Positions 27,643 to 34,713 of a stretch of DNA of 64,000 bases are shown in pieces. The stretch's first letter is position 1. Each line of letters opens with the position of its first letter. Both the position numbers and the translations under genes were made by a program. Source of the DNA: Schauerella fraxinea (GTDB lineage: Bacteria; Pseudomonadota; Gammaproteobacteria; Burkholderiales; Burkholderiaceae_B). The stretch covers positions 62,001 to 126,000 of the forward strand of contig JAVDKL010000001.1 of assembly GCA_030849965.1 (NCBI GenBank), given 5' to 3'. The notes beneath the pieces are model-generated. The model was not told where the DNA came from. It was given only the letters and a program-made list of their open reading frames with translations, and ran no database searches.

Positions 27643-28314
27643 GTGAATTACACGTTTCAATTCGCCGATGTTTTTGCCGCGTGGCCCATGCTGCTCAAAG
27701 GCACATGGATCACGATTCAGCTCTCCTTGACTGCGATGGTGCTGGGGCTGATCGTGGCCGTGGTGTGCGCCTGGGGCAAGACCGCGGGTCCCGCGCCGTT
27801 GCGCTGGTCGATCAACGTGTATATCGAGTTGATCCGCAATACGCCGTTTCTGGTGCAACTCTTCTTCTTTTTCTTCGCGCTGCCGTCGCTGGGCGTGCGC
27901 TGGTCGCCTTACACCGCGGCGTTGACGGCCATGGTGGTCAATCTCGGGGCGTATGCCACCGAGATCATCCGAGCCGGCATCGAATCGATTTCCAAGGGCC
28001 AGATCGAGGCCGGCCTGGCGTTGAACCTGAAGCGCTGGGAGATATTCCGCTTTGTGATTCTCAAACCGGCGCTCAAGGCGATCTATCCGGCGCTTACCAG
28101 CCAGTTCATATTGCTGATGCTCAGTTCGGCAGTGGTATCGGTGATTTCGGCTGACGATCTCACCTCGGTCGCTGCCAACTTGCAGTCGCAAACCTTTCGC
28201 AGCTTCGAAATCTACATCGTCGTGGCCCTGATCTACCTGGGGCTGTCGCTGGCGTTTTCGGCGCTGTTTAAATTGATCTATCAGTTGGGGTTGAACTACC
28301 CCGACCGGCGGTAG
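27643..28314 (+). CDS. Polar-amino-acid-type ABC transporter permease 1
   Basis: Inner-membrane permease of 223 residues, PAAT (His/Glu/Gln/Arg/opine) family. It has the family N-terminal region LLKGTWITIQLSL, the RNTPFLVQLFFFFFALP segment near residue 68, and the coupling-loop pattern SKGQIEAGLALNLKRWEIFRFVILKPALK near residue 120. The start is a GTG at 27643, the only candidate consistent with the family N-terminus. It is the first gene of a seven-gene plus-strand cluster leading into kguEKD, divergent from the ECF42 operon with a 262 bp gap in which I saw no clear promoter match. Confidence 0.93.
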   Translation: MNYTFQFADVFAAWPMLLKGTWITIQLSLTAMVLGLIVAVVCAWGKTAGPAPLRWSINVYIELIRNTPFLVQLFFFFFALPSLGVRWSPYTAALTAMVVNLGAYATEIIRAGIESISKGQIEAGLALNLKRWEIFRFVILKPALKAIYPALTSQFILLMLSSAVVSVISADDLTSVAANLQSQTFRSFEIYIVVALIYLGLSLAFSALFKLIYQLGLNYPDRR

Positions 28315-28323
28315 GAGTCCGAG

Positions 28324-28977
28324 ATGCGTACGTTCGGTCCTGCCGAATTCTGGTTCATCCTCGAAGCGGCCAAGTGGACGTTGGCGTTGTCGGCCATTGC
28401 GTTCGTGGGCGGCGGTATCGTGGGCCTGGCCGTAGCGCTGTCGCGCACGTCGACCTCGAAACTGCTGCGCGCGGTGGCCACGCTGTTCATTCAGATTTTT
28501 CAAGGCACGCCGCTGCTGCTGCAGTTGTTCCTGATCTTTTTCGGGGCACCCATCGTGGGCCTGGACATCAATCCCTGGATCGCGGCCAGCGTGGCGTTGA
28601 TACTCAATAGCGGGGCATTCCTGGGCGAAATCTGGCGCGGCTGTATCCAGGCGATCCCACGCGGGCAATGTGAAGCCGCCGAGGCGCTGTCGCTGTCTTA
28701 TGGCGCCCGGATGCGCGATGTGATCCTGCCGCAGGCCTTCAAGATCGCCGTGCCGCCCACCGTGGGCTATCTCGTGCAGATCATCAAAGGCACCTCGCTC
28801 GCGGCCATCATCGGGTTTACCGAGATTACGCGCGCCGGTCAGATCATCAATAATGCAACGTTCCAGCCGCTGCTGGTGTTCAGCGTCGTGGCGGCGATTT
28901 ATTTTGCCCTGTGCTGGCCGCTGTCGCTGCTCGCGGCCTGGATGGAGCGCCGTCAGGCGGCTGCGTTGACGCGATAG
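28324..28977 (+). CDS. Polar-amino-acid-type ABC transporter permease 2
   Basis: Second PAAT-family permease, 217 residues, forming a heterodimer with the previous gene product. Landmarks are the FQGTPLLLQLFLIFFGAP segment near residue 60, LILNSGAFLGEIWRGCIQAIP and the EAA-type loop GQCEAAEALSLSYGARMRDVILPQA near residue 118, followed by QIIKGTSLAAIIGFTEI. A clear AGGAG ribosome binding site at 28313-28317 precedes the ATG. It is nine bases after the first permease gene. Confidence 0.94.
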   Translation: MRTFGPAEFWFILEAAKWTLALSAIAFVGGGIVGLAVALSRTSTSKLLRAVATLFIQIFQGTPLLLQLFLIFFGAPIVGLDINPWIAASVALILNSGAFLGEIWRGCIQAIPRGQCEAAEALSLSYGARMRDVILPQAFKIAVPPTVGYLVQIIKGTSLAAIIGFTEITRAGQIINNATFQPLLVFSVVAAIYFALCWPLSLLAAWMERRQAAALTR

Positions 28978-29063
28978 CGCCCACGCACCCACCGATATCT
29001 CGAATTCAAGGCCCTAGAGCCGGCCCCATAGGGCTCATAGCATTCATCTTCGTGGAGACACAC

Positions 29064-29867
29064 ATGACCATTTCGACCCGCCGCCGTGCCGTGACCGGCG
29101 CATTCGCCGCCCTGGCCGTGACCGCCATGCTCGGCCCGTTTGCCTCGGCAACCGCCCAGACGATGGCCGACCTGAAGAAGAAAGGCGAGATCACGATCGG
29201 GATGCTGGTGGATTTTCCGCCGTACGGCACCACCAACGTGGCCAACCAGCCCGACGGCTATGACGCCGACGTGGCCAAGCTGCTGGCCAAGGATCTCGGC
29301 GTGAAAGTCAACATCCTGCCGGTGACCGGCCCCAATCGCATTCCCTTCTTGCTGACCGGCAAGGTCGACGCCTTGGTGGCGTCGCTGGCGATCACGCCCG
29401 AGCGCGCCAAGCAAGTGCAGTTCTCGCAGCCGTACGCGGCGGCCACGATCGTGCTGTACGCGCCGAAGAAGTCGAACATCAAGTCGGCGGCCGATCTGAA
29501 AGGCATGCGCGTGGGCGTGGCCCGGGCGAGCACCCAGGATGTGGCGGTGACGAAATCGGCGCCTGAAGGCACGGAGATCCGGCGTTTCGACGACGATGCG
29601 TCGGCCATGCAAGCGTTGCTCACGGGGCAGGTGGATGCGATCGGCTGCTCGGTCACCGTGGCGGCCCAGATTGCCAAGCGCGCCCCTGCCGACACGTTCG
29701 AGAACAAGTTCACGCTCGTGCAGCAAGCCATGGGCATTGCCATTCGCCCGGGGCAGGACGAACTGCTGGCCCAGGTGAATGAATTCGTCACGCGCAACAA
29801 AGCCAACGGCGAGCTCAACAAGCTTTATCGCAAATGGCTGGAAACCGATCTGCCCAATCTGCAATGA
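29064..29867 (+). CDS. PAAT-type ABC transporter substrate-binding protein, possible sugar-acid specificity
   Basis: Periplasmic binding protein of 267 residues with a signal peptide (RRRAVTGAFAALAVTAML, ending ASATAQ). The mature domain has the PAAT fold: GEITIGMLVDFPPYG, GYDADVAKLLAKDLGV, NRIPFLLTGKVDALVASLAIT, PERAKQVQFSQPY and GQVDAIGCSV. The Thr/Arg pair that holds the ligand carboxylate is present (ASLAIT...R). By memory alignment, the position of the aspartate that clamps the alpha-amino group in classical members (DAALQD) reads DAIGCS here. With kguEKD downstream, this suggests a non-amino-acid ligand such as 2-ketogluconate; that is inference. ATG 29064 has a GGAGA site upstream. Confidence 0.9.
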   Translation: MTISTRRRAVTGAFAALAVTAMLGPFASATAQTMADLKKKGEITIGMLVDFPPYGTTNVANQPDGYDADVAKLLAKDLGVKVNILPVTGPNRIPFLLTGKVDALVASLAITPERAKQVQFSQPYAAATIVLYAPKKSNIKSAADLKGMRVGVARASTQDVAVTKSAPEGTEIRRFDDDASAMQALLTGQVDAIGCSVTVAAQIAKRAPADTFENKFTLVQQAMGIAIRPGQDELLAQVNEFVTRNKANGELNKLYRKWLETDLPNLQ

Positions 29868-29929
29868 TCGAATGCGGTAATCGAACGCAGTGATCGACTG
29901 CAGTAATCGAATGCAGTGATCGACTGCAG
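29865..29929 (+). repeat. Five tandem copies of a 13-bp repeat
   Basis: Units start at 29865, 29878, 29891, 29904 and 29917, consensus T(G/A)ATCGA(A/C)TGCAG, with alternate units beginning TGA and TAA. The first unit contains the stop codon of the binding-protein gene, and every unit carries an in-register TGA or TAA triplet. The array fills almost the whole gap before the ATPase gene. It could influence mRNA stability or translation of that gene, or be a slippage-prone minisatellite. Confidence 0.9.
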
Positions 29930-29950
29930 TAAATGAAGTCGCGGGGACTT

Positions 29951-30727
29951 ATGACGGCAAGCACGCACGGCGCGCAGGATGCGCCCATCATTCGCATGAC
30001 AGGCGTTCAAAAATGGTTTGGCGCCTTTCAGGTATTGACGGATATCGATCTGAGCGTGGCGGCGGGCGAGCGCATCGTCGTGTGCGGGCCGTCCGGGTCG
30101 GGCAAGTCGACCCTGATCCGCTGCATCAACCGGCTCGAGCAAGTGCAGAAGGGTCGCATCGAGGTCGATGGGATCGAACTCACGGCGGGCGGTGCCAATG
30201 TGGAGCAGGTGCGGCAGGAAGTGGGCATGGTGTTTCAGCAGTTCAATCTGTTTCCGCACATGACCATCCTGCAGAACTGCATGCTGGCGCCCATGCGGTC
30301 GCGCAAGATGAAAAAAGACGAGGCCGAGGCCGTCGCAATGAAGTACCTCACGCGCGTGCGGATCCCGGAGCAGGCCAACAAGTATCCGAGCCAGTTGTCG
30401 GGCGGCCAGCAGCAACGCGTGGCGATTGCGCGTGCGCTGTGCATGACGCCGAAGATCATGCTCTTCGACGAGCCCACGTCGGCACTCGATCCGGAAATGG
30501 TGAAGGAAGTGCTCGACACCATGATCGGGCTGGCGGAAGACGGCATGACGATGTTGTGCGTGACGCATGAAATGGCGTTTGCACGGCAAGTGGCCGATCG
30601 CGTGATTTTCATGGCCGACGGCAAGATCGTCGAGCAGGCGCCGCCGGAGCAGTTTTTCGGTCAACCGCAGCACGAAAAGACCCGGCAGTTTCTGGGCCAG
30701 ATATTGAGTTCTCATCAGGCCGCGTGA
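29951..30727 (+). CDS. PAAT-type ABC transporter ATP-binding protein
   Basis: ATPase of 258 residues of the His/Glu/Gln/Arg ABC family (GlnQ/HisP type). Walker A is GPSGSGKSTLIRC near residue 41, the Q-loop region is GMVFQQFNLFPHMTILQNC, the signature is LSGGQQQRVAIARAL, and Walker B is IMLFDEPTSALDPEMV, followed by CVTHEMAFARQVADRV. I favour the ATG at 29951 (preceded by GCGGGGA); an in-frame ATG at 29933, just after the repeat array, would add six residues. It completes the importer (two permeases, binding protein, ATPase). Confidence 0.94.
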   Translation: MTASTHGAQDAPIIRMTGVQKWFGAFQVLTDIDLSVAAGERIVVCGPSGSGKSTLIRCINRLEQVQKGRIEVDGIELTAGGANVEQVRQEVGMVFQQFNLFPHMTILQNCMLAPMRSRKMKKDEAEAVAMKYLTRVRIPEQANKYPSQLSGGQQQRVAIARALCMTPKIMLFDEPTSALDPEMVKEVLDTMIGLAEDGMTMLCVTHEMAFARQVADRVIFMADGKIVEQAPPEQFFGQPQHEKTRQFLGQILSSHQAA

Positions 30728-30743
30728 TGCGGCCGGCGTTCCC

Positions 30744-31532
30744 ATGCCTCACGATCTATCCGTTTATATTTCCCTGACCTCGTTTGGCGCGGCTGAAGTT
30801 CGGCGCCACGGCCAGGAATGGTTTACCCATTTGTCGCACGCGGCCGGCGCCGACGGCGTGGAAGTAAGAGAAGAGTTGCTGGTCGATGCCACGCACGAGT
30901 TGCCCGCGTTGGCCGACATGCTGCGCAGGCTGGCGCTTGCGGGCGTGTATTCGTGCCCGACCGGGTTGTGGCAAGCCGATGGCACCTTGGACGAGCGGAT
31001 GCTAGACCGGGCGATGGCGCGCACAGGCGACCTTGGCGCGACGCAGTTGAAGATGTCGATCGGCGGCTTCAACGCCGCATCGGTGGCCACATTGCCGTTG
31101 CTTGCGCGTCGCTTGGCGGCGGGCGGGCCGACGCTTACGATCGAGAACGATCAAACCGAGCAAGCGGGTACCCGCGTGGCCTTGCAGCACTTCTTTGACG
31201 CGACCGACGCCATCGGGCTCGACTTGCCGATGACGTTCGATGTGGGCAATTGGCATTGGACCGGCGAGTGCCCACAGCAGATGGCTGCACTTTTCGCCGC
31301 GCGTGTGCGTTACGTGCATTGCAAGGGTGTGCAGCGCCAACCGCAGCGCTGGGTGGCCGTGCCATTGGCCGACTCGGCCGCGCCTTGGCGCACGATCGTG
31401 CATGCGATGCCCACCGATGTGCCCTGGGCCATCGAGTATCCGCTGGTGGGCGACGATCTCACTGCCGTGACCCGCACCCAGATCGATCACCTGCGCGCTA
31501 CGGCGCGGCACCAACAAGGACAACCGGCATGA
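30744..31532 (+). CDS. kguE: KguE-like TIM-barrel epimerase/isomerase
   Basis: Xylose-isomerase-type TIM barrel of 262 residues resembling KguE of pseudomonad 2-ketogluconate operons. Features are SLTSFGAAEVRRHGQ near the N-terminus, DGVEVREELL (metal-ligand Glu), LGATQLKMSIGG, TLTIENDQTEQAGT, PMTFDVGNWHWTGECP (Asp and His ligands) and PWAIEYPLVGDD. The precise reaction of KguE is not well established. Its stop overlaps the kguK start (ATGA), and the order kguE-kguK-kguD matches the known operon. The transporter upstream is of the amino-acid ABC type instead of the MFS KguT. Confidence 0.82.
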   Translation: MPHDLSVYISLTSFGAAEVRRHGQEWFTHLSHAAGADGVEVREELLVDATHELPALADMLRRLALAGVYSCPTGLWQADGTLDERMLDRAMARTGDLGATQLKMSIGGFNAASVATLPLLARRLAAGGPTLTIENDQTEQAGTRVALQHFFDATDAIGLDLPMTFDVGNWHWTGECPQQMAALFAARVRYVHCKGVQRQPQRWVAVPLADSAAPWRTIVHAMPTDVPWAIEYPLVGDDLTAVTRTQIDHLRATARHQQGQPA

Positions 31533-32539
31533 CCGCCGACAATATCGCCGACACCACACCCCGGACCGCGTTCGACGTGGCGCTATTCGGCGAAGCCATG
31601 GCGATGCTGATCGCGGACCGTCCCGGTCCGCTTGAAGCGGCCGAAGGCTTTGCGCGCCGCATGGCCGGCGCCGAGATCAATGTGGCGATCGGCCTGTCGC
31701 GCCTCGGGCTGAAAGTGGGTTGGGCCAGCCGGCTGGGCGCGGATTCGATGGCGCGCTATCTGGTCAACGCCATGCGCGCCGAAGGCGTGGATTGCAGCAA
31801 GGTGGTGTGCGATCCCACGCAGCGCACCGGATTTCAAATCAAGGGGCGGGTAGACGATGGCAGCGATCCGCCGGTTGAGTATCACCGCAAGGGATCGGCC
31901 GCCAGCTTGATGACGCCCGCGGATGTGGATGAGGCGTGGTTGCGCGCAGCGCGCCATCTGCACGCGACCGGCGTCTTTGCCGCCATCTCCGAGACCAGCT
32001 TGCTCGCCGCACACAAAACGATGGACGTGATGCGAGCGGCCGGACGCACGATTTCGTTCGACCCCAACCTGCGACCTACCTTGTGGGCCTCGACCGAGGC
32101 GATGCGCACGGCGATCAATGCGCTCGCTGCCAAAGCGGATTGGGTGTTTCCAGGTATGGAAGAAGGGCGCTTGCTCACGGGCGAGACCACGCCGGAAGGC
32201 GTGGCGCGCTTTTACCGTGCGGCAGGCGCATCGCTGGTGGTGATCAAGCTGGGGCCGGACGGCGCGTACTTCGACAATGGCGCGCAAAGCGGCTATGTGC
32301 CCGGCTTTCCGGTCGAGCGTGTGATCGATACGGTAGGCGCCGGGGACGGCTTTGCGGTGGGCGTCGTCAGTGCCTTGCTCGAAGGTCGCCCATTAGGCGA
32401 CGCGTTGCGGCGCGGCACCTGGATCGGCGCGCGTCAAGTGCAGGTGCTGGGCGATTCTGAAGGCTTGCCGACGCGGGCGGAGCTGAACGCGCAGCTTGAG
32501 GCGCGCGACTTGCAGCGCAGTGCCCAACTTTCTGAATGA
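31529..32539 (+). CDS. kguK: 2-Ketogluconate kinase, PfkB family
   Basis: PfkB-family sugar kinase of 336 residues, predicted to phosphorylate 2-keto-D-gluconate at C6. It has FGEAMAMLIAD near the N-terminus, GAEINVAIGLSRLGLKVGWA (substrate-binding start of PfkB), RTGFQIKGRV and EYHRKGSAAS, which match KguK and the related KDG kinases, and the PfkB signature DTVGAGDGFAVG with the catalytic Asp of GAGD near residue 271. It is coupled by ATGA overlaps to both kguE and kguD. KDG kinase is the alternative reading; the flanking kguE and kguD make KguK more likely. Confidence 0.85.
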   Translation: MTADNIADTTPRTAFDVALFGEAMAMLIADRPGPLEAAEGFARRMAGAEINVAIGLSRLGLKVGWASRLGADSMARYLVNAMRAEGVDCSKVVCDPTQRTGFQIKGRVDDGSDPPVEYHRKGSAASLMTPADVDEAWLRAARHLHATGVFAAISETSLLAAHKTMDVMRAAGRTISFDPNLRPTLWASTEAMRTAINALAAKADWVFPGMEEGRLLTGETTPEGVARFYRAAGASLVVIKLGPDGAYFDNGAQSGYVPGFPVERVIDTVGAGDGFAVGVVSALLEGRPLGDALRRGTWIGARQVQVLGDSEGLPTRAELNAQLEARDLQRSAQLSE

Positions 32540-33522
32540 GCGCGCCTATGCCCCGTAAAAATGTGCTCGTCTTTCGCGAACTGCCACCCGAGCAACTGGA
32601 TCGCATCGTCGCGTTGCATGACGTGACGGTCGCCAACCCCCGGGTCGCCGATCAGCGTGAGGCGTTCGAACGGGCATTGCCTTTGGCCGACGGCATGATT
32701 GGATCGAGTTTTCCGATCGATCAGTCGGTGCTCGATCGCGCACCGCGTCTGAAGGTGATTTCAAGCGTGTCGGTGGGGGTGGACAATTATCCGTTGGCCG
32801 CATTGCGTGCGCGCGGCATCACGCTTTGCCATACTCCGGGCGTGCTTACCGAAACCACGGCGGATACGATTTTCGCGCTGTTGATGGCCACGTGCCGGCG
32901 CGTGGTGGAGCTTGCCAATCATGTGCGCGAGGGGCGTTGGACCCGCAACATCGGCGAAGAACTTTTCGGCACCGATGTGCATGGCAAAACGTTGGGCATC
33001 CTGGGCTTCGGGCGGATCGGGCAGGCCGTGGCCCGGCGCGGCGCGCTCGGCTTCGGCATGCCGGTGATTTTTCACAATCGCAGCCAGGTCGATGTGGCGC
33101 AAGCCGCGCCCGAACTCGCAGGCCGTGCGCAGCAATTGCCGCTCGATGAGGTGCTCAAACGAGCGGACATCGTCGTGCTGGTGTTGCCGCTGTCCGCGCA
33201 AACGCGAGGGCTGATGGATGCCCGCGCCTTCGGCTTGATGAAGGACAACGCCGTGTTCATCAATGGCGCGCGTGGGGCGATCGTGTCGGAGACGGATCTG
33301 CTGGCAGCGCTCGACCATGGCACGCTGCAGGCCGCAGGGCTCGATGTGTTTGCCACCGAGCCCTTGCCGCAATCGTCGCCGCTGCGCACGCATCCGCGCG
33401 TGACGCCACTGCCGCATGTGGGCTCGGCCACGCACGAGACGCGGCGCGCGATGGCCACGTTGGCCACCAGCAATCTGCTGCACGTGTTGGCGGGCGAGAT
33501 GCCTGCCGCGGTGTACCGCTAG
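32536..33522 (+). CDS. kguD: 2-Ketogluconate 6-phosphate reductase / D-2-hydroxyacid dehydrogenase
   Basis: NAD(P)-dependent D-2-hydroxyacid dehydrogenase of 328 residues, predicted to reduce 2-keto-6-phosphogluconate to 6-phosphogluconate. The Rossmann motif is GILGFGRIGQAVARRG near residue 155. Catalytic residues are Arg in INGARGAIV, Glu in FATEP and His in PLPHVGSATHETR. It resembles KguD and GhrB (2-ketoaldonate reductase) alike; the operon position decides for KguD. The start overlaps the kguK stop (ATGA). A rho-independent terminator at 33603 ends the transcript. Confidence 0.85.
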   Translation: MSAPMPRKNVLVFRELPPEQLDRIVALHDVTVANPRVADQREAFERALPLADGMIGSSFPIDQSVLDRAPRLKVISSVSVGVDNYPLAALRARGITLCHTPGVLTETTADTIFALLMATCRRVVELANHVREGRWTRNIGEELFGTDVHGKTLGILGFGRIGQAVARRGALGFGMPVIFHNRSQVDVAQAAPELAGRAQQLPLDEVLKRADIVVLVLPLSAQTRGLMDARAFGLMKDNAVFINGARGAIVSETDLLAALDHGTLQAAGLDVFATEPLPQSSPLRTHPRVTPLPHVGSATHETRRAMATLATSNLLHVLAGEMPAAVYR

Positions 33523-33602
33523 CGTTTGCTCGCGCGGGCCTGGCGGCGGCCGACGCCTACAAGGCATGCAAGTTGCGCCTCAGCTGCCACACTCATTACG
33601 GT

Positions 33603-33626
33603 AAACGCCCATTTTGTGGGCGTTTT
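33603..33626 (+). terminator. Rho-independent terminator after kguD
   Basis: A perfect 9-bp stem (33603-33611 with 33617-33625, AAACGCCCA and its complement) with a TTTTG loop is followed by further T-rich sequence. It lies 80 bp after kguD and just before the next gene's AAAGG ribosome binding site, so it most likely closes the transporter-kgu transcript. Confidence 0.85.
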
Positions 33627-33646
33627 GCCATTTAAAGGCATCGATT

Positions 33647-34711
33647 ATGCAAAAAGGTACAGCACTCATCGTCGGCGTGACCGGCGTGTCCGGTCACAAT
33701 CTGGCCAATGTCCTGGTCGCCGACGGTTGGACGGTATACGGATTGGCGCGCAATCCCGTATCGCAGACTGGGGTGATCCCGGTGAAGGCAGATCTGCTGG
33801 ATGCGACCGCGACGACGCAGGCGTTGAGCGGGCTGGCGATTACGCACGTGTTCTTCTGCACCTGGACGCGCCGCGACAATGAGGCCGAAAACGTCGCCGC
33901 CAACGGTGCGATGATGCGCCACCTTTGCGAGGCGTTGAGCGAGGCACCGCTCGTGCACATGGCGTTGGTGACCGGCACCAAGCATTATCTGGGGTCGTTC
34001 GAAAACTACGGCAGCGGCAAGGCCGAAACGCCGTTTCGGGAAAGCGAACCGCGCCAACCGGGCGAGAACTTCTACTACACGCTTGAGGACATCCTCCTCG
34101 ATGCGGCCAAACAATACGATTTCTCGTGGAGCGTGCATCGCTCGCACACGATGATCGGGCGTGCGTTGGGGTCCAACGCGATGAATATGGGCGTCACGCT
34201 CGCCGTCTATGCCAGCCTGTGCAAGGAAACCGGTCAACCGTTCGTGTTTCCGGGATCGCGCACGCAATGGGACAGCCTCACGGACCTCACCGACGCCGGC
34301 TTGCTGGGACGTCAGCTGGCCTGGGCGGCACTCGCGCCGGCGGCCCGCAATCAAGCCTTCAATACCGCCAATGGCGACGTGTTTCGCTGGCGCTGGATGT
34401 GGGGCGAGATCGCAGCGTTTTTCGGGGTGGACGCCGCGCCATTTCCTGACGCGCCGATGCCGTTGGAAGCCCGTTTCAAAGACAGCGCACCGGCGCTGTG
34501 GACCACGCTGGCGGCCAAGCATGATTTGGTTGAAGCTGATGTGAACAAGCTGGCATCGTGGTGGCATACCGACGCGGATCTCGGCCGCGAGATCGAGTGC
34601 CTGAACGATATGACCAAAAGCCGGGATGCCGGCTTCCTGGGTTACCACGACAGCCGCGCGTCGTTTCTCGAGCTGTTCACCGCGCTGCGTGCGCAGCGGG
34701 TGATTCCGTAA
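33647..34711 (+). CDS. PRISE-type SDR enone reductase (progesterone 5-beta-reductase-like)
   Basis: Short-chain dehydrogenase/reductase of 354 residues. The Rossmann start is ALIVGVTGVSGHNLANVL, and the family marks of PRISE (progesterone 5-beta-reductase/iridoid synthase-like) enzymes are visible: FFCTWTRRDNEAENVAANGAM, VTGTKHYLGSFENYG with the catalytic Lys, NFYYTLEDILLDAA with the active-site Tyr, and SVHRSHTMIGRALGS. PRISE enzymes reduce activated C=C bonds of enones with NADPH. It has its own AAAGG ribosome binding site after a terminator, so it is probably monocistronic. It is convergent with the large helicase gene, with a gap of only two bases. Natural substrate unknown. Confidence 0.88.
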   Translation: MQKGTALIVGVTGVSGHNLANVLVADGWTVYGLARNPVSQTGVIPVKADLLDATATTQALSGLAITHVFFCTWTRRDNEAENVAANGAMMRHLCEALSEAPLVHMALVTGTKHYLGSFENYGSGKAETPFRESEPRQPGENFYYTLEDILLDAAKQYDFSWSVHRSHTMIGRALGSNAMNMGVTLAVYASLCKETGQPFVFPGSRTQWDSLTDLTDAGLLGRQLAWAALAPAARNQAFNTANGDVFRWRWMWGEIAAFFGVDAAPFPDAPMPLEARFKDSAPALWTTLAAKHDLVEADVNKLASWWHTDADLGREIECLNDMTKSRDAGFLGYHDSRASFLELFTALRAQRVIP

Positions 34712-34713
34712 CC

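Noticed and set aside
27610-28992. Long minus-strand ORF (460 residues) over the two permease genes
   Set aside because: Antisense to two clear PAAT permeases; composition is dominated by Arg/His/Gln, typical of a GC-driven shadow frame.
29933-29950. Upstream ATG start for the PAAT ATPase
   Set aside because: Lacks a ribosome binding site better than the ATG at 29951 and adds residues without family counterpart.
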